Shown piece by piece: positions 21,092 through 30,019 of a stretch of DNA of 64,000 bases. The notes under the pieces were generated by a model, which saw only the letters and a program-made list of their open reading frames with translations, was not told the DNA's origin and ran no database searches. Each line of letters starts with the position of its first letter. Within the stretch, counting starts at the first letter, position 1. The DNA is from Mycolicibacterium sp. CBMA 234 (GTDB lineage: Bacteria > Actinomycetota > Actinomycetes > Mycobacteriales > Mycobacteriaceae): NCBI RefSeq assembly GCF_009729415.1, contig NZ_MPKW01000030.1, positions 62,001-126,000 of the forward strand. The letters run 5' to 3'. Made by a program: the position numbers and the translations under genes.

Positions 21092-22330
21092 TCAGGCCGC
21101 TCCGTACTTTGCCATCACCTTGTCACGCACCCGCGGGTGAACGTTGACCTTGGTGATGTCGCCGTTGTAGTGCTCGATCACGCGGTGGTCCATCATCCGG
21201 CGCCACAGCGGCGGGATGTAGGTCAGCCCGATCAGGGTGGCGTAACCACTGGGCAGGTTCGGCGCACCCTCGATGCTGCGCAGGGTCTGGTAGCGCCGGG
21301 TGGGGTTGGCGTGGTGGTCACTGTGCCTCTGCAGGTGATAGAGGAACAGGTTGGTGACGATGTGGTCGGAGTTCCAGCTGTGCACCGGGGCACAGCGCTC
21401 GTAGCGGCCGCTCTCGGTCTTCTGCCGCAGCAGGCCGTAGTGCTCCAGGTAGTTCACCGACTCGAGCAGGCTGAACCCGTAGATGCCCTGGATCAGGACG
21501 AACGGGATGAGGGCCGGGCCGAAAACCGCGATCAGGACGCCGAAGAACACCACCGACATGAGCCAAGCGTTGAGCACGTCGTTCTTGAGGTAGGTACGGG
21601 GATCCCACGGGCTCCGTCCGAGACGACGGATGCGCTGAGCTTCCAGCTCGACCGAGGACTTCAGGGCGCCCCACACGGTACGCGGCAGAAACTCCCAGAA
21701 GGTCTCACCGAAGCGCGCCGACGCGGGGTCCTCGGGGGTGGCGACGCGGACGTGGTGGCCACGGTTGTGCTCGATGTAGAAGTGGCCGTAGAACGTCTGG
21801 GCCAGGGTGATCTTGGCCAGCCAGCGTTCCAGGTTCTCCTTCTTGTGCCCCATCTCATGCGCGGTGTTGATGCCGACACCACCGAGCACACCGACCGACA
21901 GCGCGACGCCGAGCATGCCCCACCAGTTCAGGCCGCCCTCAAAACCGAGCCAGCTCAGGTCCTTAGCGGTGAACAGGTACGCACCCAGAATGATGCTGGC
22001 GTACTGAAACGGGATGTAGACGTAGGTGCAGTAGCGGTAGTACTTGTCGTTCGACAGCTGCTCCATCATCTCGTCAGGCGGGTTCTCGCCGTCCGGCCCG
22101 AACTTCAGATCGAGGATCGGCAGCAGCACGTAGAGCAGGCCGGGGCCGATCCACAGCGGTACCTGAGCGGCGGCGTGCCAGCCAAACTGGTTCAGCGCCC
22201 AGATCAGCGGGAGCATCACGAACAATGCCGTGGGCGCGATCAGGCCCATGAGCCACAGATGACGCTTGCGATCCCGCCACTGCTCGACGTTGACGTCAGA
22301 TACCTCGACTGACACGGGGTCCACCTCCAT
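21092..22330 (-). CDS. alkB: Alkane 1-monooxygenase
   Basis: A 412-residue integral-membrane, non-heme di-iron hydroxylase that oxidises medium-chain n-alkanes at the terminal carbon using rubredoxin electrons. All histidine boxes are present: HEMGH (158-162), EHNRGHH (187-193), NYLEHYGL (293-300) and LQRHSDHH (333-340). About six hydrophobic helices surround them. An alternative GTG start at 22315 has an ideal GGAGG in front of it (the second codon of the longer frame), so the true protein may be 5 residues shorter. It heads the alkB-rubA-rubB-tetR operon. Confidence 0.96.
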   Translation of the reverse strand: MEVDPVSVEVSDVNVEQWRDRKRHLWLMGLIAPTALFVMLPLIWALNQFGWHAAAQVPLWIGPGLLYVLLPILDLKFGPDGENPPDEMMEQLSNDKYYRYCTYVYIPFQYASIILGAYLFTAKDLSWLGFEGGLNWWGMLGVALSVGVLGGVGINTAHEMGHKKENLERWLAKITLAQTFYGHFYIEHNRGHHVRVATPEDPASARFGETFWEFLPRTVWGALKSSVELEAQRIRRLGRSPWDPRTYLKNDVLNAWLMSVVFFGVLIAVFGPALIPFVLIQGIYGFSLLESVNYLEHYGLLRQKTESGRYERCAPVHSWNSDHIVTNLFLYHLQRHSDHHANPTRRYQTLRSIEGAPNLPSGYATLIGLTYIPPLWRRMMDHRVIEHYNGDITKVNVHPRVRDKVMAKYGAA

Positions 22331-22361
22331 TGGTTTGACCGAATGAATCTGGACTTGACTA

Positions 22362-22386
22362 TAGACCGCGTTTTGTCGTCGGTCTA
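22362..22386. promoter_or_regulatory. Candidate TetR operator upstream of alkB
   Basis: A perfect 7-bp inverted repeat, TAGACCG and CGGTCTA, separated by 11 nt, 32 bp before the alkB start. Its size (25 bp) and place suit a TetR dimer site controlling the alkane operon. Confidence 0.6.
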
Positions 22387-22437
22387 GACATTGAAAGCTG
22401 TTTTGTAAACCGCCACGTGGCAGCGGTCACCGCTGAA

Positions 22438-23349
22438 TCAGCCGCGGTACAGATCGGGCTCGATGTAGATGATGCGGGCCGTCGGCACCGCCGCCCGGAT
22501 CGCCACCTCGGCGGCATCGATGGTCGCGGCCACCGTCGCGAGATCGGTCTTCGGCGCCAGCGCGATCTTCACGCCGACCAGCATCTCCTCCGGCCCCAAG
22601 TACTGAGTGCGCAGGTGAATGACGCGGTCGACATGGGCCGTCTGCTCCAGCGCGCTGCGGATGGCGCCGGTCTCGTCGGCGGTGGCGCCCTCTCCGATCA
22701 GCAGACTCTTCATCTCAACCATGAGCACCACCGCGATGACACCGAGCAGGACACCGATGGCCGCGGTACCGATGCCGTCCCACACTGGATTGCCCGTCAG
22801 CATCGCCAGACCGACGCCGCCCAGCGCGAGCACCAGACCGATCAGCGCCCCGGTGTCCTCCAGCAGCACCACCGGCAGCTCCGGATTACGCGACGTCCGG
22901 ATGAACCGCCACCAGCTGCCGGCCCCCTTGAGCGGACGCGATTCCTTCATGGCGGTCGCGAAGCTATAGCCCTCCAGCCCGATCGCCACGACCAGAATCA
23001 CGACGGCGACAACCGGCGACGAGAGCGGCTCCGGATGGGTGATCTTGTGGTAGCCCTCGTACAGCGCGAACATCGAGCCGAGGCTGAACAGCACCAGCGC
23101 CACGACGAACGAATAGAAATAGCGACTGCGGCCGTACCCGAACGGGTGCAGATTGTCGGCATCCTTGCGCGCCTGCCGCTGGCCCCACAGCAGCAGGCCC
23201 TGATTGGACGTATCGGCCAGCGAGTGCACCGACTCCGCCAGCATCGACGAGCTGCCCGTGACCAGGAAGCCGACGAACTTCGCGACCGCGATCCCGGCAT
23301 TGGCCAACAGCGCAGCGACGATCGCGCGCGCACTCCCCGAGGCCGACAT
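22438..23349 (-). CDS. Cation diffusion facilitator family transporter
   Basis: A 303-residue CDF-type divalent metal/proton antiporter. Six hydrophobic helices are visible. Metal-site residues occur in ESVHSLADTSNQG (helix 2) and LEDTGALIGL (helix 5), and a cytoplasmic C-terminal ferredoxin-like domain ends IIYIEPDLYRG. Metal specificity cannot be assigned. It sits between manA and alkB, each on the same strand, about 30 bp from manA, and has no clear counterpart at this place in M. tuberculosis. Confidence 0.88.
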   Translation of the reverse strand: MSASGSARAIVAALLANAGIAVAKFVGFLVTGSSSMLAESVHSLADTSNQGLLLWGQRQARKDADNLHPFGYGRSRYFYSFVVALVLFSLGSMFALYEGYHKITHPEPLSSPVVAVVILVVAIGLEGYSFATAMKESRPLKGAGSWWRFIRTSRNPELPVVLLEDTGALIGLVLALGGVGLAMLTGNPVWDGIGTAAIGVLLGVIAVVLMVEMKSLLIGEGATADETGAIRSALEQTAHVDRVIHLRTQYLGPEEMLVGVKIALAPKTDLATVAATIDAAEVAIRAAVPTARIIYIEPDLYRG

Positions 23350-23381
23350 GGCCCACCCCTTCTTCGACTGGTCTACATGCC

Positions 23382-24608
23382 CTAAAAGCCGACCGTGGCC
23401 CGGAACACCGTCGACGGTTCGTCAGCCACCACGCTGACGGTCCCCTCCCCGGCGCCGATCCAGGCGGCCGCACCCTTGTCCAGGGTCAGCTCGTCACCTT
23501 TGCACTGCACCTGCACCCGGCCCCGCGTACTCAGCAGGATCTGTGGGCCGGCGTGCTGGGCCGACACCTCGACCTCACGGCCCACCTGGTCGCCCTCGAT
23601 CCGCAGCATCGACACCGCGAACTCCGGAGCAGGAGTGTCGAATACGAACTCGACGCCGCGATCAACTGGCCGCGGATTGATCGGCCGACAGTCCTTCGGG
23701 GTGAAATTGAGGACCCGCAACAGCTCCGGCACATCCACGTGCTTGGGCGTCAGGCCACCGCGTAACACGTTGTCGGAGTTGGCCATAACCTCGAACCCCA
23801 CGCCGTGCAGATAGGCGTGCAGGTTGCCGGCGGGCAAATAGATGCCCTCCCCTTCGACCAGGCTGATGCGGTTCAGCAGCATGGCCGCCAGCACCCCGGC
23901 ATCGCCCGGGTAGCGCTCGCCGAGCTCAAGAACGGTTTTGGCCTCGGCCTCGAATTCGGTTGCCCCCGAACGGACATAGTGCACCGCACCATCGAGCACA
24001 GCCGGCACCAGCACGTCGAGATCAGGCTGCGGCAACGTGATCCACGTGGTGAACACGGCACGCAGCCCGTCCGCGTCCGACTCGCCGGCCAGCAGGTTGA
24101 TGTAGGGGTCGAGGTCGGACACCGCCAGCGCCCGCATCAACGCGACGGTGCGGGCCACTGGCCGGAATCCGGCCAACGCCTCGAACGGGCCCAGCGCCAC
24201 GAGCAACTCGGGCTTGTGGCTGCGGTCCCGGTAGTTACGATTCGGCGCGCTGACCGCAATACCTTGGCGTTCTTCACGATTGAAGCCCTCCGCGGCCTGC
24301 TCGGCGCTGGGGTGCGCTTGCAGCGACAGCGGCTCGTCGGCGGCGAGGACCTTGGCCAGGAACGGCAGGACGTCACCGAACCGAGCCCGGACTTCGGGCC
24401 CCAACGCACCCTCGGGATCGGCCTGGATGGCCTCCAGTAGCGACTGCTTGCCATCGGAGGTCAGCAGCAGCGCCGGGTCGCCCGAGTTGGCGCCCAGCCA
24501 CAGTTCAGCCTCGGGATGCGCAGTGGGACTCGGCCTTCCGGCGAATTCGGCCAGGGCGGTACGCGACCCCCAGGCGTAGTTCCTCACCGCGCCTTGTAGC
24601 AAATGCAC
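23382..24608 (-). CDS. manA: Mannose-6-phosphate isomerase, class I
   Basis: A 408-residue zinc enzyme interconverting fructose-6-phosphate and mannose-6-phosphate, feeding mannan, lipomannan and PIM synthesis. Zinc ligands are visible in LQAHPS, RSHKPELLVAL and GNLHAYLHG; the active-site segment NSDNVLRGGLTPKHVD is intact. It is 5 bp downstream of the TobH-like gene, forming manB-tobH-manA, as in M. tuberculosis Rv3257c-Rv3255c. Confidence 0.96.
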   Translation of the reverse strand: MHLLQGAVRNYAWGSRTALAEFAGRPSPTAHPEAELWLGANSGDPALLLTSDGKQSLLEAIQADPEGALGPEVRARFGDVLPFLAKVLAADEPLSLQAHPSAEQAAEGFNREERQGIAVSAPNRNYRDRSHKPELLVALGPFEALAGFRPVARTVALMRALAVSDLDPYINLLAGESDADGLRAVFTTWITLPQPDLDVLVPAVLDGAVHYVRSGATEFEAEAKTVLELGERYPGDAGVLAAMLLNRISLVEGEGIYLPAGNLHAYLHGVGFEVMANSDNVLRGGLTPKHVDVPELLRVLNFTPKDCRPINPRPVDRGVEFVFDTPAPEFAVSMLRIEGDQVGREVEVSAQHAGPQILLSTRGRVQVQCKGDELTLDKGAAAWIGAGEGTVSVVADEPSTVFRATVGF

Positions 24609-24613
24609 TATGT

Positions 24614-25714
24614 CTAACCTCGAACCAGTTTCAGGTACACGGCCGTCATCTCCAGCCGGACGGCCAGCATCGCGATCTGTTGTTCCAATCGGCTGCCAGG
24701 TACCTGCAGCCCAGCGTCGGGCACGTCGTCAGCGCTGAGCACGTCGACGTCCCCCAAACCACCGAGGGCGTCCATCCGGGCGATCACGCCCGGCCGCTCC
24801 TCGTCCGCACACAACACCACGGTACGGACCCGGGCCGGTACCGGCCCGTCGATCTCCGGATCGTGGAAAAGTGAGGTCTCGTAAGCCATTTCGGCGCCGG
24901 TCTGCCGACCTAGGCCACCGTGCAGGGCCACCAGGGCGTCCGCGCCACCGGCAGCGGCCACCAACTGATGCGCCACCCGCAGCAGCACCGTCGCCGCATG
25001 CCGGACCAACGCCAGCATGGCGGCCCCCTCACCGGCGAGCACCACCTGCCGACCGGACATCCGCTCAGCCAGGTTCTTCGCCGGGTTGGTGAAAATCTCG
25101 CGGGCCGCGCTGTTGCGCAGGGCCTCGGCGTCCAACTCGTCGGCCAGCGCATCGAGGTCGATGCGCAACGCCGGATCCACCACCATCAACGTCGCCAGCC
25201 CCGCGGCAAGGTAGCGGGTGAGGCCGAAGTCGTCGGGCACCGTCAGCCGCGGCGGCAACACCACCGCGCGGCCGGCCGCGGCGTCGCGCAGCGGACCTTC
25301 GTTGGGCGCCACCACAATCACCCGCGCACCGCGGCGCACCCCGGTCGCCACCGCGGCGACCAGCGCCGGGTCGGCGGGGTCGTCGCCGGCCACCACGACC
25401 ACGTCGAGCGCGCCGATCCAGGGCGGTACCTCGGGGCTGACGACGAGCGGAATCGACAGCGTCGACCCCAGCGTCGCGGCCAGCACGGTTCCGGCCGCAC
25501 CTGGCGCCCCGGACGCGCCGCTCCCGCAGACCCAGGTGACGGCCCGCGGGCGCTGATCGGAGCGCAGGTCATCGAGTTCGCCTTCGCTGAGCGCCGCGGC
25601 GACCGCGCGGGTCTGTGCGCCGGCCATCGACGCCGCCCGCAACAGACCATCGCGGTCCGCAGCGATCAGACCGTCGACATCATCGAGGTCCAGGGTCGCC
25701 GGCGCGGCACTCAT
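24614..25714 (-). CDS. TobH-like/SIS-type protein (Rv3256c-like)
   Basis: A 366-residue protein resembling the TobH family, with weak similarity in fold to the phosphoglucose/phosphomannose isomerase C-terminal region. Glycine-rich turns (WVCGSGASGAPGAAG, then ALDVVVVAGDDPAD) look like SIS-type sugar-phosphate binding elements. The start overlaps the manB stop by 4 bp, and manA follows closely. Conservation between manB and manA suggests a role in mannose-phosphate metabolism, but none is proven. Confidence 0.75.
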   Translation of the reverse strand: MSAAPATLDLDDVDGLIAADRDGLLRAASMAGAQTRAVAAALSEGELDDLRSDQRPRAVTWVCGSGASGAPGAAGTVLAATLGSTLSIPLVVSPEVPPWIGALDVVVVAGDDPADPALVAAVATGVRRGARVIVVAPNEGPLRDAAAGRAVVLPPRLTVPDDFGLTRYLAAGLATLMVVDPALRIDLDALADELDAEALRNSAAREIFTNPAKNLAERMSGRQVVLAGEGAAMLALVRHAATVLLRVAHQLVAAAGGADALVALHGGLGRQTGAEMAYETSLFHDPEIDGPVPARVRTVVLCADEERPGVIARMDALGGLGDVDVLSADDVPDAGLQVPGSRLEQQIAMLAVRLEMTAVYLKLVRG

Positions 25715-27111
25715 GGCAGCGACTCGCCAGGGCGCCCGCTGACCGCCTTAATCTGCGTCGCGATGTGCTCGACGATCTCGTCGACTTCAGCGCGGGTACG
25801 GGATTCGACGTTGAGCCGCAACAGCGGTTCGGTGTTGGAGGTGCGCAGGTTGAACCAACGGCCGTTGCCCAGATCGACGGTCACACCGTCGAGATGGTCG
25901 AGCGACTCGACGCCGGTTCCATAGGACTCGATGACCGCCTCGACACACGCCGACGCGTCGGCGACGGTGAAGTTGATCTCGCCGGACGCCTCGTACCGCT
26001 GGTACTTGGCCATCAGCTCGGACAGCGGACGGTCCTGTTCCCCGAGCGCCGCCAGCACGTGCAGCGCCGCAAGCATGCCGGAATCGGCACCCCAGAAATC
26101 TCGGAAGTAGTAATGCGCCGAATGTTCGCCGCCGAAGATCGCGTTGCTGTCGGCCATCAGGGCCTTGATGTACGAGTGGCCGACGCGCGACCGCACGGCT
26201 ATGCCGCCGCGCTCGGCGATCAGCTCGGGCACCGCACGCGAGGTGATCAGGTTGTGGATGACGGTGGCGCCGACTTCGCGGCTCAGCTCACGGTCGGCCA
26301 CCAGCGCGGTCACCGCCGACGGCGAGACGGGGTCACCCTTTTCGTCGACGACGAAGCAGCGGTCGGCGTCGCCGTCGAAGGCCAGGCCGATGTCCGCGCC
26401 GTTCTCGATGACGTGCTTCTGCAGGTCCACCAGGTTGGCCGGATCGAGTGGGTTGGCCTCGTGGTTGGGGAAGGTGCCGTCCAACTCGAAGTACAAGGGC
26501 AGCAAGGCGATCGACTCGACCGAGCCCAGCACAGCGGGCGTCGTGTGCCCACCCATGCCGTTACCGGCGTCGACCGAGACGCGCAGCGGGCGCAGCGCCG
26601 ACACGTCGACCAGCGAGCGCAAGAAGGCGCCGTACTCGGCGAGCACGTCGCGGTCCTCAATGCTGCCCGCGGTGCCGTCGTGCCCGGGCACGCCCTCGAT
26701 GACCTCATTGCTGATCTCGGTCAGACCGGTGTCCTTGCCGACGGGCTTGGCGCCGGCCCGGCAGAGCTTGATGCCGTTGTACGCCGCCGGGTTGTGGCTG
26801 GCGGTGAACATGGCGCCCGGGCAGTCCAGCAGACCCGAGGCGAAGTAGAGCTGATCGGTCGACGCAAGCCCGATCCGAACCACGTCCAGACCCTGCTCGG
26901 TGACGCCGCGAGCGAACGCCGCGGACAGTGCCGGAGAGCTGGGACGCATGTCGTAACCGACCGCCACCCGGGTGGCGCCTTCGGCGCGCATCAACCGGGC
27001 GAAGGCACCGCCGACCTCCGCGACGAACGCCTCGTCGATCTCCTCGCCAACCAGCCCGCGTACGTCATATGCCTTGATCACACGCTGTACAGAGGCAGCA
27101 AGCCGAGACAT
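25711..27111 (-). CDS. manB: Phosphomannomutase/phosphoglucomutase
   Basis: A 466-residue alpha-D-phosphohexomutase converting mannose-6-phosphate to mannose-1-phosphate for GDP-mannose. All signature loops are present: phosphoserine loop TASHNPAAYNG, metal loop DGDADR, sugar-binding loop GEHSAHYYF and phosphate-binding loop RTSNTEPLLRL. The ATG at 27111 (MSRLAASVQRVIKAYDVRG) has GGGAGG immediately upstream and is preferred over 27147. It corresponds to Rv3257c. Confidence 0.96.
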   Translation of the reverse strand: MSRLAASVQRVIKAYDVRGLVGEEIDEAFVAEVGGAFARLMRAEGATRVAVGYDMRPSSPALSAAFARGVTEQGLDVVRIGLASTDQLYFASGLLDCPGAMFTASHNPAAYNGIKLCRAGAKPVGKDTGLTEISNEVIEGVPGHDGTAGSIEDRDVLAEYGAFLRSLVDVSALRPLRVSVDAGNGMGGHTTPAVLGSVESIALLPLYFELDGTFPNHEANPLDPANLVDLQKHVIENGADIGLAFDGDADRCFVVDEKGDPVSPSAVTALVADRELSREVGATVIHNLITSRAVPELIAERGGIAVRSRVGHSYIKALMADSNAIFGGEHSAHYYFRDFWGADSGMLAALHVLAALGEQDRPLSELMAKYQRYEASGEINFTVADASACVEAVIESYGTGVESLDHLDGVTVDLGNGRWFNLRTSNTEPLLRLNVESRTRAEVDEIVEHIATQIKAVSGRPGESLP

Positions 27112-27233
27112 AGCCCTCCCGATCTCATCGTCCGCAGACCACTGCATGCGCCGGGGTCTGTGAGGTCAGCCTATCGGCATACCCACGACCTCGCGGACGG
27201 TCGGTGGCGTTCGGACGGAAGTCTGCCCGGCAA

Positions 27234-27650
27234 TCACTCGGCAGGATCAGGCAGCACCCGCAGATGGCCGCGCCGACGCCCGTCGCGTTGCGTGCGCGGA
27301 GCGGCCGGCGCCATCACCGCACCGGCGGGGCCGCCAGGCAATGGATCAGTGAAACCTGTTGGTATACCACTACGAGACGGGACATCGCGGCCTTCGCGCA
27401 CAGCATCGGCGAGGGCAACGAGGTCGTCGTCCTCGGACGGCGTGGGCAGCGGGCCGGCGTGGCGGACCAGCTCCCACCCGCGAGGCGCGGTGATGCGGCT
27501 GGCGTGCGACACGCACAGGTCCCACGAATGCGGCTCCGACACGGTGGCCAACGGACCTACGACTGCCGTGGAATCCGAGTAGACAAATGTCAGCGTCGCC
27601 ACGGCGTAGTGCGGGCACCCTGGCCGGCAGCAGCGACGGGGAACATTCAC
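27234..27650 (-). CDS. DUF3499 protein (Rv3258c-like)
   Basis: A 138-residue protein of the actinobacterial DUF3499 family. It begins VNVPRRCCRPGCPHYAVATL, with a Cys cluster and a later CVSHASR that could bind zinc. The C-terminal half is low-complexity and Pro/Gly/Arg-rich. The open frame extends to 28115, but the GTG at 27650 is favoured because it gives the conserved N-terminus and because TAACCT lies 7 nt upstream, suggesting a leaderless mRNA. It precedes manB and is divergent from the Rv3259-like gene. Confidence 0.8.
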   Translation of the reverse strand: MNVPRRCCRPGCPHYAVATLTFVYSDSTAVVGPLATVSEPHSWDLCVSHASRITAPRGWELVRHAGPLPTPSEDDDLVALADAVREGRDVPSRSGIPTGFTDPLPGGPAGAVMAPAAPRTQRDGRRRGHLRVLPDPAE

Positions 27651-27657
27651 ACGCAGG

Positions 27658-27663
27658 AGGTTA
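27658..27663 (-). promoter_or_regulatory. Candidate -10 element for leaderless DUF3499 gene
   Basis: TAACCT on the minus strand, 7 nt before the GTG at 27650, with no ribosome-binding site between. Confidence 0.4.
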
Positions 27664-27725
27664 TCGCGCCACCGACGCGCCCGCTGCCGGACACGCGCGT
27701 CGCCGGTGCGTCGATCTCCAACCGT

Positions 27726-27731
27726 TACTAT
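27726..27731 (+). promoter_or_regulatory. Candidate -10 element for leaderless Rv3259-like gene
   Basis: TACTAT, 6 nt before the ATG at 27738. The divergent element for the DUF3499 gene lies about 65 bp away. Confidence 0.4.
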
Positions 27732-27737
27732 CGGCCG

Positions 27738-28193
27738 ATGGCCCACTCGCGTGTGCGCCGCCGTCGCGGCATGCGCGGCCCGCTCCTCCCCCCGACCGTC
27801 CCCGGCTGGCGCAGTCGCGCCGAGCGTTTCGACATGGCGGTGTTGGAGGCCTACGAACCGATCGAGCGTCGCTGGAGCAGCCGGGTCTCCGGACTCGATG
27901 TTGCGGTCGACGAGATCCCCCGGATCTCCCCCAAAGATCCCGACGCGGTGCAGTGGCCGCCTGAAGTGATCGCCGACGGGCCGGTGGCGCTGGCGCGGCT
28001 GATCCCGGCCGGCGTGGATGTTCGGGGTAATTCGACACGGGCGCGAATTGTGTTGTTCCGCAAGCCCATTGAGCGGCGGGCGAAGGACTCCGTTGACCTC
28101 GCCGACCTGCTGCACGGGATTTTGGTGGCGCAGGTTGCCACGTATCTCGGGGTAGAACCGTCGGTGATCGACCCGACCATTAGCGACGACTAG
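27738..28193 (+). CDS. Metallopeptidase-family protein with degenerate zinc motif (Rv3259-like)
   Basis: A 151-residue protein syntenic with Rv3259, annotated in the zincin-like metallopeptidase family. After a basic N-terminus (SRVRRRRGMRGPLLPP) it contains the family body (FDMAVLEAYEPIERRW, ARIVLFRKPIERRA). Where family members carry HExxH, this one reads LLHGILVAQVA, with neither the catalytic Glu nor the second His. It is therefore unlikely to be an active zinc protease. It lies between DUF3499 and whiB2, and its function is unknown. Confidence 0.8.
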   Translation: MAHSRVRRRRGMRGPLLPPTVPGWRSRAERFDMAVLEAYEPIERRWSSRVSGLDVAVDEIPRISPKDPDAVQWPPEVIADGPVALARLIPAGVDVRGNSTRARIVLFRKPIERRAKDSVDLADLLHGILVAQVATYLGVEPSVIDPTISDD

Positions 28194-28224
28194 GTCGGTC
28201 GATCACCCCCGCGGGCGCGGTACG

Positions 28225-28614
28225 TCAGATGACGCCGCGCTTGATCCGCCGGCGCTCGCGCTCGGACAGACCGCCCCAGATGCCGAAGCGCTCATCATGC
28301 GCCAGGGCGTAGTCGAGGCACGCGTCGCGCACCTCGCAACCCTGGCAGATGCGCTTGGCTTCCCGAGTAGAGCCACCCTTCTCGGGGAAGAACGCCTCAG
28401 GGTCAGTTTGCGCGCACAGGGCACGCTCCTGCCACTGATCTTCCGTGAGCTCGGGTTCGGTGTCGAAGTGTTCGGGTACCAGACTCAGCTGCGGTCGTCC
28501 GGCGACGACGTGCTGAACGGGTCCGGTGTTCGTGTGCGGTGCGGTCCCTACAGAGCCGAGCATCCGCCCGTCGAACCGAACGAGATGATCGAAATCAGCG
28601 TGTTCGTAAGACAT
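28225..28614 (-). CDS. whiB2: WhiB-family regulator WhiB2 (WhmD)
   Basis: A 129-residue iron-sulfur transcription factor required for septation and division (WhmD in M. smegmatis). The four cluster ligands are C67, C90, C93 and C99, and the turn GIWGG (111-115) is followed by the basic ERERRRIKRG tail for DNA binding. The N-terminus MSYEHADFDHLVRFDGRMLG matches the known WhmD start. It is the last gene before the fbiA promoter region and is transcribed divergently from fbiA. Confidence 0.96.
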   Translation of the reverse strand: MSYEHADFDHLVRFDGRMLGSVGTAPHTNTGPVQHVVAGRPQLSLVPEHFDTEPELTEDQWQERALCAQTDPEAFFPEKGGSTREAKRICQGCEVRDACLDYALAHDERFGIWGGLSERERRRIKRGVI

Positions 28615-29026
28615 TTGCCGCCTCCTCCCCTGCTTTACGTAGTTTTCAAAACGGAGTCCAACTACTTGCCCTGCGTGCCGTGAGTGGCGACCAACATTCG
28701 AACAAACGGTCGAATCTCAGTCTGCTGCACCGGAAGTCCGGTAAACAAACCGGGAATGACACTGGTGTGATTACACACGGGTTAGCTGCGATGGTCAAGC
28801 GGATGAAGCGCATTTCCTACCATCTTGTGACCTAATTACGGCGCGTCGTTACCGCGGCGTGTCGCGAACGTGATCAATAACACGCTGTTGCACAACGCAG
28901 TTGGCTATTGCGATATCAGATACGCCTGTGACTCAAGTGAATACTGAGGTTTAAAGTTTGCTGCGCGCCAAATTGCCTACCGGGCGCGTCATTCCACGCG
29001 TGCGTCATCGCCTAGGGTGAGTCGAC
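28615..29026. other. Long upstream region between whiB2 and fbiA
   Basis: About 410 bp without a convincing gene; the short open frames on both strands look random. It must hold the whiB2 promoter and probably a long whiB2 leader. A small inverted repeat GTGTG-ATTA-CACAC (28765-28778) is the clearest symmetrical element. Confidence 0.5.
29013..29018 (+). promoter_or_regulatory. Candidate -10 element for leaderless fbiA
   Basis: TAGGGT, 8 nt before the fbiA GTG, with no ribosome-binding site in between. Confidence 0.45.
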
Positions 29027-30019
29027 GTGAAGGTGACGGTTCTGGTCGGTGGCGTTGGCGGCGCCCGGTTTCTGCTCGGCGTCCAAAAGCTGCTGGGCTT
29101 AGGTCAGTTCGCCGAACCCGGTGCGGACCCCTCCCCACACGAACTCACCGCGATCGTCAACGTCGGCGACGACGCCTGGATGTACGGCGTCCGCATCTGC
29201 CCTGACCTCGACACCTGCATGTACACCCTCGGCGGCGGCATCGACCCCGAGCGGGGCTGGGGCCACCGCGATGAGACCTGGCACGCCAAAGAAGAGCTGG
29301 CCGCCTACGGCGTGCAACCGGACTGGTTCGGCCTCGGCGACCGCGACCTGGCCACGCACCTGGTGCGCAGCCAGATGCTGCGGGCCGGCTATCCGCTATC
29401 CCAGATCACCGAGGCGTTGTGCGACCGCTGGCAGCCCGGCGCCCGGCTGCTGCCCGTCAGCGACGACCGCAGCGAAACCCACGTCGTGGTAACCGATCCC
29501 GAATCCGGCGACCAGCGCGCCATCCACTTCCAGGAATGGTGGGTCCGCTACCGCGCCCAGATCCCCACCCACAGCTTCGCCTTCATCGGCACCGAGAAGG
29601 CCACGGCCGCACCGGGAGTGGCCGACGCCATCGCCGGTGCCGACGTAGTGCTGCTGGCCCCCTCGAACCCCGTCGTCAGCATCGGCGCCATCCTGGCCGT
29701 GCCCGGCCTGCGCAACGCGCTGCGGACCACCGCCGCGAAGGTCATCGGATACTCACCGATCGTGGCCGGAAAACCCTTGCGCGGCATGGCCGATGACTGC
29801 CTCAAGGTGATCGGCGTGGACAGCACCTCAGAGGCCGTGGGCACGCACTACGGCGCCCGCAGCACCACCGGCATCCTGGATGGCTGGCTCATCGACGAAG
29901 GCGACGCGGCCGACGTCGATGGCGTCCAGGTGAAGGCCGTCCCGCTACTGATGGCCGATCCCGACGCCACTGCCGAAATGGTCAGGGCCGGGCTGGAACT
30001 CGCTGGAATACAGCTGTGA
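29027..30019 (+). CDS. fbiA: 2-phospho-L-lactate/PEP transferase FbiA
   Basis: A 330-residue CofD-type enzyme joining the activated phosphoenolpyruvyl or phospholactyl moiety to the deazaflavin Fo in coenzyme F420 synthesis. The N-terminus VKVTVLVGGVGGARFL is the nucleotide-binding start. LAPSNPVVSIGAIL and YSPIVAGKPLRGMADDCL are family blocks. The GTG start at 29027 gives the conserved opening. The stop overlaps the fbiB GTG by 4 bp, so the two enzymes are coupled. Confidence 0.96.
   Translation: MKVTVLVGGVGGARFLLGVQKLLGLGQFAEPGADPSPHELTAIVNVGDDAWMYGVRICPDLDTCMYTLGGGIDPERGWGHRDETWHAKEELAAYGVQPDWFGLGDRDLATHLVRSQMLRAGYPLSQITEALCDRWQPGARLLPVSDDRSETHVVVTDPESGDQRAIHFQEWWVRYRAQIPTHSFAFIGTEKATAAPGVADAIAGADVVLLAPSNPVVSIGAILAVPGLRNALRTTAAKVIGYSPIVAGKPLRGMADDCLKVIGVDSTSEAVGTHYGARSTTGILDGWLIDEGDAADVDGVQVKAVPLLMADPDATAEMVRAGLELAGIQL

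Noticed and set aside
25615..27582. 655-codon plus-strand frame opposite manB
   Set aside because: Antisense shadow; the phosphomannomutase motifs on the minus strand are decisive.
27234..28115. The long minus-strand frame read as a 293-residue protein
   Set aside because: Only the part from 27650 downward resembles DUF3499; the remainder lies antisense to the Rv3259-like gene.
28765..28778. CRP-type site upstream of whiB2
   Set aside because: The repeat GTGTG-ATTA-CACAC has a 4-nt spacer and does not fit TGTGA-N6-TCACA.
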